Below are positions 44,971 through 58,459 of a DNA stretch of 64,000 nt, one piece after another. The translations under genes were made by a program, and so were the position numbers. The stretch covers positions 62,001-126,000 of the forward strand of contig WNNJ02002588.1 of the NCBI GenBank assembly GCA_012934845.2, written 5' to 3'. The notes beneath the pieces were generated by a model, which was not told the origin of the DNA, did no database searches, and saw only the letters and a list, made by a program, of their open reading frames with translations. The first letter of the stretch is position 1. Every line of letters begins with the position of its first letter. The DNA is from Pomphorhynchus laevis (Eukaryota; Acanthocephala; Palaeacanthocephala; Echinorhynchida; Pomphorhynchidae).

Positions 44971-45005
44971 TCAAATTAGCTAAGTGAGTCTACGTATTAA
45001 TTATG
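44971..45005 (-). mobile_element. Penelope-like terminal word, isolated
   Basis: TTAGCTAAGTGAGTCTACGT matches the terminus shared by the other copies. Only the very end is recognisable, so it may be a tiny truncated insertion. Confidence 0.5.
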
Positions 45006-45344
45006 ATTTAATTATATTTAATTAGTTAATATAATTATAAATTTAAATATTTTTTAAATTAAGCTTATTATTAAATATATTTAGACAATCTAAAATTCTA
45101 ATATATATTTTAATTCTTTCATTTTCATGATAATAAAACGTTTAATTTATGACCAATTTCTAATTATTCATAAACGTATCAACGATAATAAATTTAAATA
45201 ATCAAAAATAAAATAAGTTAAGCTAATAGTCAGTTATTTTATTAATTAAATATTTATCTTCGTTACACAGAGATATGTTTTTTAGTCGTAAGATAATTAC
45301 AACACAAATTTCTTGGCAAGAAAAATATAAAAGTAACGCAAGAT

Positions 45345-45600
45345 TTTTACTGTCAACCACTAATCCGGGTGTCGGGTAATAGAGACAGTGCACGAACCAA
45401 ATTACTCCAGACATCGCAATCATGGGCGACAGACCAGAGTTCTTTTTAGAAAGCCTAAGGCGTATTTCAGTCAGTTTTGAGATTTGATTTCTCCATTGGT
45501 ACCAAAGTCTACCTCGTGGTCTCTTTCCAGAGAGTCCGGCCTGGAAAACCCTCCGAAGAAGATAATTAAAAATATAAAAACGTTTGGAAACTGCAATTAT
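45345..45600 (-). mobile_element. APE-type (RTE-like) LINE 3' end, short copy
   Basis: The minus strand encodes RRVFQAGLSGKRPRGRLWYQ, W..QISKL and SGVIWFVHCLYYPTPG, the C-terminal tail of the LINE also present at 50.3 kb. Nucleotide similarity with 50340-50530 is clear (TGTCAACCACT, GGGTGTCGGGT). Strongly 5'-truncated. Confidence 0.82.
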
Positions 45601-46040
45601 TTTTACATGCATATTCCAATTCCTGATCGATAATAACGTGAACAATAAACGATTTAAAACAATCTAAGCTATTTAGATAGCTTAAAGGGCTCATATTTCT
45701 TTCATGCGTATTCATTAATCCACTTTCGAGGATTACTGCGTTCATGATGTTACCTAGATTTTCCACATATTTTACATATAAGTACGGAATCAATAGATCA
45801 TAAAGAATCGTTTCAAACTTTATATATGTATATATAGTATTTGGAACGATCCTTTATGATTGATTGATTCCATTGATTCCATAATGTTTGTGGTATATAT
45901 TAATTTACAATATTAGGAAAATATGGGCCTTTAGATTTTGTTTCGAATTCGTGTGATGCATTATTAAATTTTTGTGATTTAAAAAATTAAATCACATTTT
46001 GATTCGATATTGATTCGATAACGGAATTTAACCTTCTTTA
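45601..46040. other. AT-rich stretch with an imperfect hairpin
   Basis: Inverted repeat around 45787-45870 (ATCATAAAGAATCGTTTCAAA against TTTGGAACGATCCTTTATGAT). No coding content was supported. Confidence 0.5.
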
Positions 46041-46144
46041 CAAATTTAAAAGAGTATATGATTCTGCTTTGAAATGTGCTTTAAAAATTTTTTTGATAAT
46101 TAATTTTGTTTCATTAAGTTAGTCAACTTCAATAATTACCAATA

Positions 46145-46618
46145 TTTATAACTACTGTAATAGTTATCTCCACTAACTATTGAAGATGCTAATCTAAAAC
46201 TTGCGCAATAGTTATTTAATATCACCCCGAATATATATTAAATACTTTATCAAAAGCAAATTGATTATAATGTATTTTTTATTATGTGCCTTCAGATTTA
46301 GTTTAGATTATATTACATTAATGAATTGTAAAAGAGTATTTGATTCTGCTTTGAAATGTGCTTTATCATTCAAAAAGTCGACAACAATTATCCCCAAGCT
46401 GTTGATAATTAAATTTTTAATTTTGTTGATAATTAATAATTTCATTATTAAATAATTATTTTATTTATAACTACTGTAATAGTTATCCCCAATAACTATT
46501 GAAGATGCTAATCTAAAACTTGCATAATAGTTATATCACCCCGAATAATCAATTTGCTTTATCGAAAGCAAATTGATTATGTGCCTTCATATTTAGTTTA
46601 GATTATATTACATTAGTA
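46145..46618. repeat. direct repeat pair, ~160 bp
   Basis: 46145-46322 and 46464-46618 share TTTATAACTACTGTAATAGT, GAAGATGCTAATCTAAAACT, ATCACCCCGAAT and the TTTAGTTTAGATTATATTAC tail. The inter-copy segment is the left end of the inverted-repeat element below. Confidence 0.82.
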
Positions 46619-47340
46619 CTTGCCTTGTGACGGCAACAATCAACTTATTGCTTGACGATTCAAGTAATGAGTTATCAATCATTAGAGTGTTAAATCAGTG
46701 ATGAAGATATTCGTTTTCGTATTTTAATTCTGCACATTTCTCTGTTATAAACGTAACTTTATTTTTATATGCCAAATTTAAAGACTACAACTAAAAGCTA
46801 TATAAATGTCAGTTTAATATTCAATTATTTGTTTAATAATTGAATGTATATATTTAGATAATTTTTTAAATTATGGATTATCAGAAAACGCTTACCTTTA
46901 GAATTTAAAACGTCATTACAAAAACTGTTCAAAAATGATTCAAATGTACATGTGTTTAGTCATTTTACATTAAAACGAAAAGTCTAAATAGGAAGCATTT
47001 AATAGACTAAAAGATTAGTGCTTGTGCTTAAATTGCGATTCGATAAATGGCACTTAGAATTCTATTTGCATTCGCATTAAAGACCGTGTTAAAGTGCTAA
47101 TATTATGCAATTGTTAAGCTATTTTTATTCTGTTCGGATAAACAGTTGCGCAAGTACATCTTAAGCTAATATTCTTATATGGATACTCTACTTACAAATG
47201 TCGCTGAACCTTTACTATTGAGAAAACAAAATATTATTTCCTAAAAATCTAATTATCAACAGCTTGGGGATAATTGTTGTCGGCTTTTTGAATATAATGA
47301 TAAAGCACATTTCAAAGCAGAATCAGAGGCGATACTCTTT
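46331..47340. mobile_element. 1.0-kb element with ~90-bp inverted ends
   Basis: The left arm 46331-46420 and right arm 47247-47340 are inverted copies (AAAGAGTAT, GATTCTGCTTTGAAATGTGC, GACAACAATTATCCCCAAGC). The internal DNA is AT-rich and non-coding. A third partial arm lies at 46048-46125. It is probably a non-autonomous DNA element, whole at both ends. Confidence 0.75.
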
Positions 47341-50330
47341 ATGAAAGATTTTAAGCTGGAATAAAACAGTCGAAAAATCTGCTGATAAACTGCATAAAAC
47401 GAAATTTAACAACATAATTTCAGAAAAGTAGACCAAAAGACAATCGAACTTATTTATTGCATTCCAAATAAATCTGTAGAACAATTTAAAATTAATTTTT
47501 TAATATTTAAGTTAATACAAGTATCTGTTGGTTATAACGCTGTGACTTATTTCTTATTTTGTTCATGATGCTTAGAGGCGTAAACATACAACTTATAAAT
47601 CAAATGTTTAAATTTAATTTTCGATAAATTGTTTAGATTTAATTGCCTTCACTCGGTGAATTCAATAAAACTTATCCTGGTGATATTAATCTCATCTGAA
47701 TTTTTAGAAAATTCGCCGTTTTTAATTATTTTATTAAGATATTTTTATAGGCAACAGTCAATAGATAAAAATTACTAAAAATAGACTATTTAGACAATAT
47801 TAAATATTATATTAATATTTATATTATATTAATATTAATATTTCAATAATATATTTAGACAATCCAAAATTCTACAAATATTGTCGATTTATCAATTAAT
47901 ATACTAAATACTTTTTTAAAGTTTTTAGATAAAAATAAACTCTTTACCCAGAGTTAGTTAACAATACGTTGTTTTATTTCCTTTAAACAGACTGATTTAT
48001 CTAATCAATAGAAGAGCGGCGAATAACAATAATAATATTATCCCTTGTTCGCCGTTCTTCCATTGATTATTCAAAGAAGAGTCACATTTTTAGTTTCATT
48101 TTAAAATTTACATTTACAATTAACGCAGTGATCACATATGTACTATACGAACATATAGTACATATAATTACAATGTCATTCAAACTTGATATAGTCTGGA
48201 TCAAAATATGATCTATCAAACTTAGTTATTAACTTTAGTGCTTATCCAACGACGTAATGACGATTTTGCTCCTTGAATGAAATGATACTTGCAGGGTATT
48301 GTATAGATTATTAAGATAAAAATGCCTATTTGGCATTAAAACGAAGAAAAAGGATCAATTCTTCCAATAGTTATCAGTTTAATAATCAATTTGAACTTTT
48401 AAATCTAATTGATTATTAAACCGATTACAATGTCGTTGATTATGCCTACAAATGGTAGGCGAAATATTCGAAGAATTAATTCTTTTTCTTCTTTTCAATG
48501 CTGAATAGGGCCTTTTATTTCAATAAAATATATAAAGATCACACAGTAATTTAATTTATATTTTAAGTGTATTTCCCTTTATACTCATAACTTATTGTAA
48601 TAATAATTTCAGTATCATCAGCAAAAGGTCACCAAATTTTATTTTAAATTTTAAAAATTTAAAATAAAAATTTAAATAAAAATTTATTTTTAAGTTTAAA
48701 CCGAATGCTTGAATAAAAAATTTGTTAAAAAATTTAAAAATATTTTATAAAATTTTTGAATATTGTAAAATAGATAACGTTTATTACATATAGCATTAAT
48801 ATTACATATAATTTAAATATTACGTATTAATCTAGTTAACGAAATATTTCAGAATAGAACACAACTTCTTATGATAGTGCGTTGTTGTCTGTTTTCCATT
48901 ATTTCTTTAACGCATCTATCAATTTTGTAAATTCAATATATTTAATGGTTTTTACTTACAATAATGTTCATTTCGATTATATTAAAGCATTATAGGAATT
49001 CTGCCCTAAATCAAACTTTTTCGTAAGCAACCTTCATTTACAATGCAGTATTGGGTTGTTCGTTTTATTTTCAATCGTTTTCAGTAATGCCTTAGGGACC
49101 ATCAATATTGCCTATATTAATGGACTGGAATTGCATTTTGTTTTTACGATTGTAATTGATCAAAATATCAATTAAGTACATAAAGGCTTTTATGATAATT
49201 TCGCAAGATAATGTTATATTGCTTCACAAGATAGAGAGAGGATGATTCTAATTGTGTACACTATATTTTCACATAGCCGTGACCAACCTATTTTATAATT
49301 TTAATTAATATGTCTAAAATGATTATTTCTTTTAGCACTTCAGCTTAATATGTTATTTGTTGTTTCACGATATTTGTTGTTATTTGTTCGAAATTAACAA
49401 ACATTCCAGTTGTTAGAATTTGTTCCTTGCTTTGCTTAACTCTTCTTATGATGAAGAAATGTCTTCATTATATTTCTACTTGCGATGAGTATCAAATGTT
49501 ATTTATGAATTTTAACATGTTTTATTAATTTGAATTTAATTTTCACCTTCAAAGGAAATGAGAAGTTGTGATAAAAATGTAAACAATTGTTTTATTGTAT
49601 ACAACCATTTTATATCGCCGTATATTCATTATGTTTTATCGGTTTCTCTTTTTTATATTTTTGAATAACATTAAGAATTCTCAAATCGATCTATTCATAG
49701 TTCATTCGTGTACCATTGCAATTGTTTAAACTGACGCGATTTTGCCTATAGTGCTTCTGGAATTGGTAAAGTTGTAGGTGGAGCCAGTAAAGAAAATAAA
49801 AAAGGGTATAGTCTATAAATTAAAGATCAATAGAATTTAAGATCAATGCTGTTTACATTAATTTGATAAAAGACAACTGCAATCAAGTGTTTCTGTTCTT
49901 ATTTTATCTTTTTATAACAATAAAAATCGCTAACTAAATTAAACGTTTTTTAGAAAACAGTGAAATATATACACATTAGCCTGTAAACTAGTACATACCC
50001 TGTGCATCAGTTGGGGTTCGTCGCATTCTCAATACCATTAAATTTTTGTACTAAATGATCTACTTAACAAAACAAAATCGGCACAATCCTCTAACATTTT
50101 ATATTTTACTAGTTAGCTGATATTACAATCAAACATTTTTTAAACATAATTTAAACGGTTTGATATGGCATTCGATATCTTATCAAATTAAAAAGGCCTA
50201 CATTTTATGAATCTAACTTAATGCTCTTAAAATAAAAGCTTATGTCATTTATATTTATAGGCTTGAAAATTTAGTAGAAATGTTCTACAACAATATTTTT
50301 TTGATAAGAAAAAAAAACAAATAATATAAA
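47341..50330. other. AT-rich stretch with hairpins, no gene
   Basis: A strong imperfect hairpin at 48003-48068 (AGAAGAGCGGCGAA against TTCGCCGTTCTTC) and a longer weaker one at 48341-48515. Scattered short open frames, none recognisable. Confidence 0.5.
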
Positions 50331-50334
50331 AATT

Positions 50335-51760
50335 TCTTGTCAACCACTGATTCGGGTGTCGGGTCGTGGAGGCAGTGGACGAACCAAACTACTCCAGACA
50401 TTGCGACCGTGGTTGACAGACCATAGTTCTCTTTTAGATACCCCAAGGTGGTCTTTGGTCAGTTTCTAGATTTGATCGCTCCACCTGTATCGAGGTATAT
50501 CTCGAGGTCACTTTCCAGAAAGCCTGGCTGGAAAACTCTCCGAGAAAGGCGATCACTAGATATCCTAGGGCGTGTCCAAGCCACCCAAGCTGACTTTATT
50601 CGATGTGAAGAAGCAGCGACTTTACTCCGAGTCCATCCTGAATGACCGAATTCCCAAGACCTTTCGAAGATAGTTGAGAGAGTAAAGAGCTGATTTGTTG
50701 TTCCACAACCTGGATGAAAGTCGCAATGTTCCTCTTGAAGCTGTCCATTAAATATAGGTTGTATCCTTAACTCAAGAATTCTAGCAAATAACACCAGTTT
50801 GGCAAAGAAGAGTGATGCCCCAAATAATTGGAACAATCTCTTCGGTCACCTTTCTTAAAGATCGGTACCACCATCTTAGTTTGCCACTCACTAGTTACCT
50901 TGCCCGACTTCAATGCAACGTTGAGGATCCGTGTTAGCCACTTCATGCCAACAACGTCGAGAGCTTTTAAAGCTTCAGGTCGAATCTCGTCTACTCCAGA
51001 AGACTTGCCAAGACGAAGTTTTTAACAACAGCAATGATCACTTCCAAAGAGATTAGCTCTTCCGTTGCTTCTAAAGGCTCTAATTCTACAATAGAAGGCA
51101 TATCGATCGGATTAAGGAGACTCCTAAAATGCTCTTTCCAACAACCAAGAATTTCTTCAATGTCAGTCAGCATAGATCCTCTCTTGTCAACGACAGTTTG
51201 AGTAGTTTTCTGCTTTCCAACACGAAGGTTCCTGATCGTCATCCAGAACATCTTCGAAGCTAATCTATAAACAAGTTCTAAGTGTTCTCCAAACTTCTTC
51301 CAAGTTACCTTCTTCTCTTATGCAACTGCGCGAGCTGAAGCTCTCTTTGCCCTTCGGTACTTGTCTACAGCTTCCACTAATTTATCTGACAAAGTTGCCT
51401 CCTTATAAGCCAGCTTCTTCTGTTGGACAAAATCTCTAACTGTTGGTGTCCACCAAGCAGTTTGAGTATTTTCTACGCGACAAGCACCTAAGACCTTCGA
51501 GCCACAACTTTTCACAGTTGTTTCGGCAAGCGAGGACCAAACATCTCCCATTCCTGAGCAATGCTCTTCACGTCTTCTGGCAACCGAGAGAAGTCCTCCC
51601 GGATGTAGCCAGAAAAACGTTCTTTGACAGAAATATCTGCTAAACGATCTCAGCACGCCCTTGCACAACGTTTGGGTTTACCAGGCTTGTCTAGCATTCG
51701 ATCCTGCCATCGAAGCTTACTAACTATAAGGTAGTGATCGGTTGACAGCTCATCCCCTCT
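50335..51760 (-). mobile_element. APE-type (RTE-like) LINE, internally deleted copy
   Basis: In element order on the minus strand: the end of an APE endonuclease (ELSTDHYLIVSKLRW), KVLGACR, TAWWTPTVRDFVQQKKLAYK, FWMTIRNLRVGKQ, VVDKRGSMLTDIEEILGCWK followed by EHF..LLNP, an RT start (ELRIQPIFNGQLQEE, FHPGCGTTNQLFTL), then a jump to the C-terminal tail seen at 45.4 kb. The middle of the RT, including YxDD, is missing, and several frames are needed. The copy is dead. It resembles widespread RTE/Expander-like LINEs. Confidence 0.85.
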
Positions 51761-51763
51761 CTT

Positions 51764-51799
51764 ATATCTACTCTTACTCTCTGGAGTAAGAGTAGATAT
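51764..51799. repeat. 16-bp perfect hairpin
   Basis: ATATCTACTCTTACTC and its complement with a 4-base loop, directly at the 5' edge of the LINE copy. Confidence 0.8.
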
Positions 51800-51885
51800 C
51801 TATGCACATTGGATTACTCAGTCGAATCACCGGTTTCCTTATTAAAACAAAATTCATTCAAAGAGAGCTTAAACTAGAATATTAA

Positions 51886-53645
51886 ATAAGCTAACTGAGT
51901 CTACGTATTTTATGTTGCAAATTAAAAATAATGCAAGATAAAAGTTAAATAATTAAATAATAAAAAATTAATTAATGATAAATAATTGTTATAAGATTTT
52001 ATATAATTTATATTAAGATGAATTATAAACTGAAATTAAAAATAAAAATCAATTTTTATGAATTGACTAATAGATAACAAACTATGTATTAGAATAAGGA
52101 TTAGAGTTTATCAGGAGGAACTGCTATGTTATCAGACTTCGGTCCCTGTTCCTCTACCCAACATAGCAGCGGGGCCAGATACATGCTAATGATGTACTTC
52201 CTCTGATAAAACTATCTAGTATCTTATACTAATACAAAGTATATTATATATAATCCATCCATAAAAATTTGTTACTTAAGAGTTTAAATTTATTCTTTAT
52301 ATTATTGTGTTGATTTATATATTTTACTATTTTCTGCTTGATGTTATTTTTATAGTAACCTAGTTTAAAATATGTATCTATTAAATTATTTAAATGATTT
52401 TGAAGAAAGCCAATATCATTACATATTGTTGCAATTCTTAAAATTTCATTATTTAATGTATTATATTTTATATTATATGGTATGCATGAATGCTCATGCA
52501 AAAATATGTTTCTTACTAATTTAAATATGTCATCTTTACGATATAAATTAACAGTAGTTTTAGTTAATGTTAATTTAATGTTCATCTCTTGATATATACC
52601 TTCTATATCTTCAATATTAGTTTTATTTTAAATAAGGCTTTCTGGATAAATTTGTTCACTAATTGAATAAACATTATTAGAGTTAAATACACATATATCA
52701 TCAATATATCGAAACATATATTTCATATCTTTATATAATTTAGATTTATTTTTTAAGCAGTTTTGAACAAATTCATATTCTATAAAGCTTAAAAACAAGT
52801 CAGCTATAATTGGGCTACTATTACCACACATTGAAACATTTTTTATTTGTATAAATATAGATGTCCCTACTTTTAAATAATTTTGATTTATCAAAATATT
52901 TAAGGATTCTATTAATTCAATTTTATCCGTATATTTATATTTATTTGATGGTTTAATTTTTGTTATATAGGCGGTATAATTATTATAACATATATATGTA
53001 TATCTTTTTCCGAATATTAGATTAATTAATTTTACTAACGCTTCTTTAATATCTACTAAATCTAGATTTGTATAAAGCGTACTAAAATCGTATGTATTTA
53101 TATTTTGAAAATTTATTCCTTTTGTCTGTTTCTAAAAATTCTTTTGTAGAATTAATACTGAAATAGTGTTATATACCAGTATTAATTTCGATTACGCTAC
53201 AATATTTTTTGAAGTGTGATTTAATTACTTTAAGTATTTTATTTATATAAACAGAAAGCAGTTTGAATTTACATTTTCAAGCATTACATATGAACCCAGG
53301 TTTTATTGGATTTTTATGTAAATTTGGATTCCAGTATAATATAGGTATAGTTTTATTATCTGATTCAACCTTTGTACCCTTTTTATCCATTATAGAACAA
53401 TGATTTGTAATAATTGTTTCTAAACTCAACTCACAACGTTTATATGTTGGATTTACATTTAAATCATTATAATTAACTTCTTTGATCAGTATATCATAAT
53501 AAAGCTTTTTGCATATAAAGACAAAGTTATTGCTAGCTTTATCATTAGTTGTTATTATATAGTTATGCTTTAATTTATGTTCTAAAGAAAACGTGAACAT
53601 GAAACTTTGAGATGATTTATTTTCTATATCATACAATATCATAAT
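51886..53645 (-). mobile_element. Penelope-like RT element, longest copy
   Basis: The minus strand carries, in order, LYWNPNLHKNPIKPGFICNA (53277-53642 frame), YDFSTLYTNLDLVDIKEALV, a SMCGNSSPIIADLFLSFIEY segment and FRYIDDICVF (catalytic DD), then LDMNIKLTL, NLYRKDDIFKL and NEILRIATICNDI. These are a full set of RT blocks of the metazoan endonuclease-less/Penelope-like type, spread over several frames with stops. The 3' region (52240-51886) has the structured segment and terminal word. No GIY-YIG domain was found. Confidence 0.8.
52108..52205. other. pseudoknot-capable RNA segment, second copy
   Basis: CTGCTATG (52121-52128) with CATAGCAG (52162-52169), crossing GGTCCC (52141-52146) with GGGGCC (52171-52176). 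The following hairpin (AGATACAT/ATGTACTT) is weaker than in the 30.6-kb copy. A partial copy lies at 59917-59952. Confidence 0.55.
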
Positions 53646-53689
53646 TCGAAACTATATAAAATTCTCTAAGATGTTTGGGGTTTATCTTA

Positions 53690-54635
53690 ACAGATTCCTC
53701 AAATTATAAATTCAATTTATTGAGACAATTTATTAAAACTTGATAACATACCAGTTCATTCTGAATGCTTGGTATATACATTCTAACTGATAATATAAAT
53801 TAATATTTTAATTTATTCTTTATAAATTAAAATTATTTAGTATATTACTCAATATATTATTTAGCAATAAATATTATAAAATAATAACGGAGAACGTTGT
53901 TCTTAATAATAATTACAATAATTAATAAAAATACAATAATTTTGCGCCAGTATATTTCGTAAGCTATTAAAAACAACAATTTGTTGTTGAAATATTTTAA
54001 ATTATGTTGTTTAAATATTTTAAAATATTTATAAATATACGAAGGTAAGAGAGAAGGTTTTTAAAAGCGTACAATTATACAATCGACTATTCGAATGTTT
54101 ATATCGTTAATAAAAATGATCCCTAAATGAATTGTCATACAAAAAAAAACGTAAATTGGATATTGGATAAAATATTTAATAATTCAAGTATGAATTAACG
54201 ATAGTCCCTCGATTTGATAAAATTTTCGAGCGATTTTGTATGATGCATATTAGTTTTATTATTGACACTAAAATAATTTATATTATAGTTTCATGTTTCG
54301 GTTCTTTTAATGTTAGTTGACCATTTCATTCAACTCGTTTGCTGTGATGACAATTAGATTGAATAAAATACTTTCATTTAATTGTTGGAATTTTAATTAA
54401 AATCATTTCTGATTTCAAATAGGCGTTGGCATGGAAGGCAAACTCCAATTTAAAAATTTACATGGAATCAAAAGCTGATGAGGTTCATCATACTGAAATG
54501 TAGCGTACATATGTTGGATTATGAATATCATAATTGTAGAAATGACTGAACATGGATATTACCTTAAAATAGATTTAAATATTTAAAAGTGAAATTTGTC
54601 TTGGTTATATTAAGTTCTTACACTAATTACACAAA
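53690..54635. other. AT-rich spacer, no gene
   Basis: Lies between the Penelope-like copy and the RLE-type LINE. Nothing coding or repeated was recognised. Confidence 0.5.
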
Positions 54636-54639
54636 TCGA

Positions 54640-57600
54640 CGAGCAATTTTGAAGTGCGAAAGCTTTGGAAACGCAGTGATAAGAAAGTCCCTGTACGCAC
54701 AATCATCTTGTATTCTAAGATATTTTAGCAAATCAAACGTGAATTCTCAAACTCAGTAATAACACATTGCCGTCGACAACACATTGCCGTCGGAAAGCCC
54801 TTGGCGAATGGAAGGGGCAAAGCTTGGTATTTGCCCGCATTGTAACAGGCCAATCGCACTTACAAAATTCGGAAATGTACGTTTTCACAAGAGTTTTGGG
54901 GTTCGGTGCCCAGGCACTAGCTGCGCTTCGATTGCTGATTACACACCCAATATTTCTTCCCATGTTAAACTTACAGCCGAACGTCAAACCTACAAAGGAT
55001 CTGAAATGACTTTAACCAACGACGTTTCCCACAATTTGAACGCATATGAAATGCTCACCGTATTTGGGCATCACTTACGCTGAAAGTAAGACGAATCCCT
55101 TCGAGTTTACGAAATAAAGCAGCTCGCATTTTTACTAATCTTATTGAGGAGGCACTAGAACATAAATCGCCATATAGCTGGACTAGTCTTTATGGGTTCG
55201 CAAAAGTGTGCCTATCAGCTCATTCAGGTGATCACCGAAATGTACGAAAACATATAGAGAATGCACTAAAGTCAGCCGAAAACAGGCAGTTTGACACTTC
55301 CTTTCTCACGCATGTTTGTGCTCAACAAACGACCCGACATAAACACGACAAATCAAAGACAATGACAATCGAACTTGTGCGATAGGGAAATTACGGCAAG
55401 GCAATGAAACGAGTATCTTCGTCACGGCTGGCGCTGTTCACAGAACAGACACACCGTAAGCTCACAGATTTGCACCCACCCGATAAGGGTATTATAACCT
55501 CAATCCCAACGGCAGAACACGGTATTGTCATCGATTCGGATACCGTCCGTGATTCAATTTTCTCATTCCCCTATGCATCGTCACCAGGTTGTCTGGGTTT
55601 AATAGCCGAACACCTACAAGACATGATCACAGCGGATCAGTCTGGAAAGCTTCTAAGCCGCCTGACATATCTATTAAATTATATGGCAGCCGGTGACCTT
55701 CCTGTAGATATATCTCGATATTTTGCGGGTGCAGATCTTATCGCTCTAGAAAAACCAAATGGAGGTATACGCCCAATAGCGGCAGGAGAATTGTTACGGA
55801 GGGTGTGTGCAAAGTGTATTTGCACAAAGATGCGCGATAAATTCACTCAAATATTTCAACCACAACAGGTCGGTGTTGCAGTGGCAAATGGCGCAGATTT
55901 AATAATTCACCAAGTTCGACGATTGCACGAACAGATGCACACCTCGGAAAATTGGGTATGGGTGAAAGTGGATGTTTCGAACGCATTTTATACAGTTGAC
56001 AGGCAATGCTTTATTGACGCAACCGACATTGAAGCACTTCTATCGGACCGTGAATCAAATTGTGCTACTCGCAACCATCAAAATTACGATTTGGAGCAGC
56101 AAAAAGCCTTACATCGTCAGCAGGAGTACAACAAGGGGACCCTCCGGGCCCATTCCTTTTCGCACTGGCAATCCAACCGATTATTCGGAAAGTCGACTCG
56201 AGCACAGGTATCGGTTTTAACAAGTGGTATTTAGACGATGGAATAATTGAGGTGAACCCGAGGCAGTTGCTATCACATTAAACATGATTGCAAATGAGCT
56301 GGAAAAATCGGACTATCAATGAAATTGCAAAATACCGAATTAATAGGCCACACAGAAGCAATTATCTCAACGCAGACAGGATGGACTCACTCTCCACATA
56401 CCAAGACTGACGGCAATTTCACTCTTTTGGGATGCCTAATTGGTTCGCAAGAGTTTGTAGAAGCATATCTCATAAATAGTTGCTTACCAAACCTAGTAAA
56501 TGACACAGAGCTTGTCGCGTCGCTTCCGGACGCTCATGTGGCTTACCTGCTATTGCGCCACTGTGCTTCCGCTCAACGAATAGCATTCCTAATGAGGAAT
56601 GTAGATCCAGCAAGCACCGAACTTTTCTGTAAGCAGTTTGATAATGCTGTGATACGGGCGATGGAAATCATCGCTTCAATACAACTGTCAGCGCGAAAAC
56701 GATCTCAAGTTGAGCTCCCATTAAAAAATGGGCGGTCTGGGCCTTAGGAGTACAAACAAACAGAGAGCGGCAGCCTTTGCAGCAAGCGTCAGCACAGTGG
56801 CCGCGTTTGTGAACCAGGATCCAAATACATCTCCGGGCTTTGTAAACGCGAATGAAATACTTGTGCTACACGGAGCAGAAGTGGAACAACAGGCTTCATC
56901 CACAAGACAACATCAAATATCGTTCAAAATCGACTCAGAGAAGCGAAAAAATCTATTAGACACTGTAGATGATCGGACAAGGGCCAGACTAATAGCGGTA
57001 TCACAGCCACATGCGAACGCATGGTTACAATGCGCCCCAAATCGAAGTCTCGGCCTAGCTCTTACCGACCAAGAATTTACAATTCTTATAAGAGTGTGGT
57101 TATGCCTGCAAATTGCTCCAAGTGACTACCGTTGTAGTCGGTTTTGGAAACGCAGATGCTCAAGGCTTCCATGCACTAACTTGCAACTACGGTGGTTATT
57201 CAGGAATGCGTCATAATGGAATTCGTGACGTCGTTCTCCAGGCGGCACAATCAGCAGGAATGCATGTGGGTTGCGAGGTTCGCAACCTTGTCCAAAATCT
57301 ACAAGAACGGCCAGCCGATATTCTGATCTACGGGGATCCTTCAGATGCTATAGATTTCGCGGTAACACATCCACTACAGAAATCCTTTCTTCGCCAGTCA
57401 GCTTATGTGCCTGGTTACGCAGCTGCGCAGTACGCATCATCGGTCAAAGATAGGAAATACCGTGCTAAAATGACTGAGGCGGGATATAACTTCATACCTG
57501 CAGTCTTGGAGTGTTTCGGCGGCTGGAAGATGCAAGGGGAGAAAATCATCAGACGAATCGCCCGATCCTTAGCAATTCGATCATCTATACCATACAGCAT

Positions 57601-58455
57601 CGCATCTGCACGGCTCTTTCAACGAATATCAATAGCACTCATGAGAGGAAATTCAAAAGCTATATTATCTAGCATTGATATGTTAAACCGACCGAATTAC
57701 GAGATTGAATCCCATAATGGAGAATCCCACACGAAGAATGAACCCCTTCCAGGTAATTGATCTGGCAGTTAACTCTCTTCCATCGTCAATTGATCAGTCC
57801 GTTCCTGGATACATTGAATTTAACAATACAAATAAAGTAGCTATCACTCTATCTAATATACCAGGATCCAGTGTCGACACGTCAGTTTTTCAGTAACACA
57901 TAAATTGTGTTCCTACAGAGATTGTGTACTTATAGAAGAAAACGGTAAATTCATACTAGAAGTATTGAGCTCTGCAATCACAGTAAAGCCCCAAAGTCTT
58001 TCAAGCAAAATTAAGCCACATTTTGACACCTTTATGCAACAATGTGACAATTCATCAAATAATAACGACGCTGATGATCCTGAATCTTTACCTATAAACT
58101 CACAGCCAGAAACCGAAATTAGTAAACAGACCGTCGGTTATATGACACATGACGTACATACATTATCTGATTCTGAATTAACTGACATTTTATCGAACGC
58201 AAATAGTGATAATCATGAATCGGACGGAAGGTTTAATTATGAAACAGAATTATTAACTGACTTTTGTGAAACAGATCAAATAATTACGCCCACTATAAAC
58301 AAACAGATGTTACCAATAAAAGGCCGGCTAGCTATCAGTGAATCGGTTGATTCGATATTCTAGATGATCTGGCGCTATCTGAAAGTAGTGATAACGAAGA
58401 GGAGGAAGTCTAACGCTATCGATTATGGACATTATACGGAGAGGTTAACTATATT
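54640..58455 (+). mobile_element. restriction-like-endonuclease LINE, nearly complete copy 2
   Basis: From the 5' side: a C2-H-C finger (ICPHCNRPIALTKFGN...RFHKSFGVRCPG at 54784), a linker, then RT blocks: ADLIALEKPNGGIRPIAAGE and LLRRV, VWVKVDVSNAFYTVDR, SSAGVQQGDPPGPFLFALAI, and KWYLDDGIIEV. After that come GGLGLRSTNKQRAAAF, the zinc finger (damaged by an indel relative to copy 1), RHNGIRDVV, RPADILIY...DFAVTHPL and the acidic tail. The ORF is broken by several frameshifts, including one after motif A and one in the zinc finger. It is most like R2/NeSL/Utopia-type LINEs. Expected length matches, so little is missing at the 5' end. Confidence 0.9.
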
Positions 58456-58459
58456 CTAC

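Noticed and set aside
49030-49090. Mariner-like terminus (TATTGGGTTGTTCG)
   Set aside because: Only a dozen bases resemble a mariner end. No matching inverted end or transposase was found nearby.
50448-51643. Several plus-strand open frames of 65-66 codons
   Set aside because: They are antisense shadows of the minus-strand LINE.
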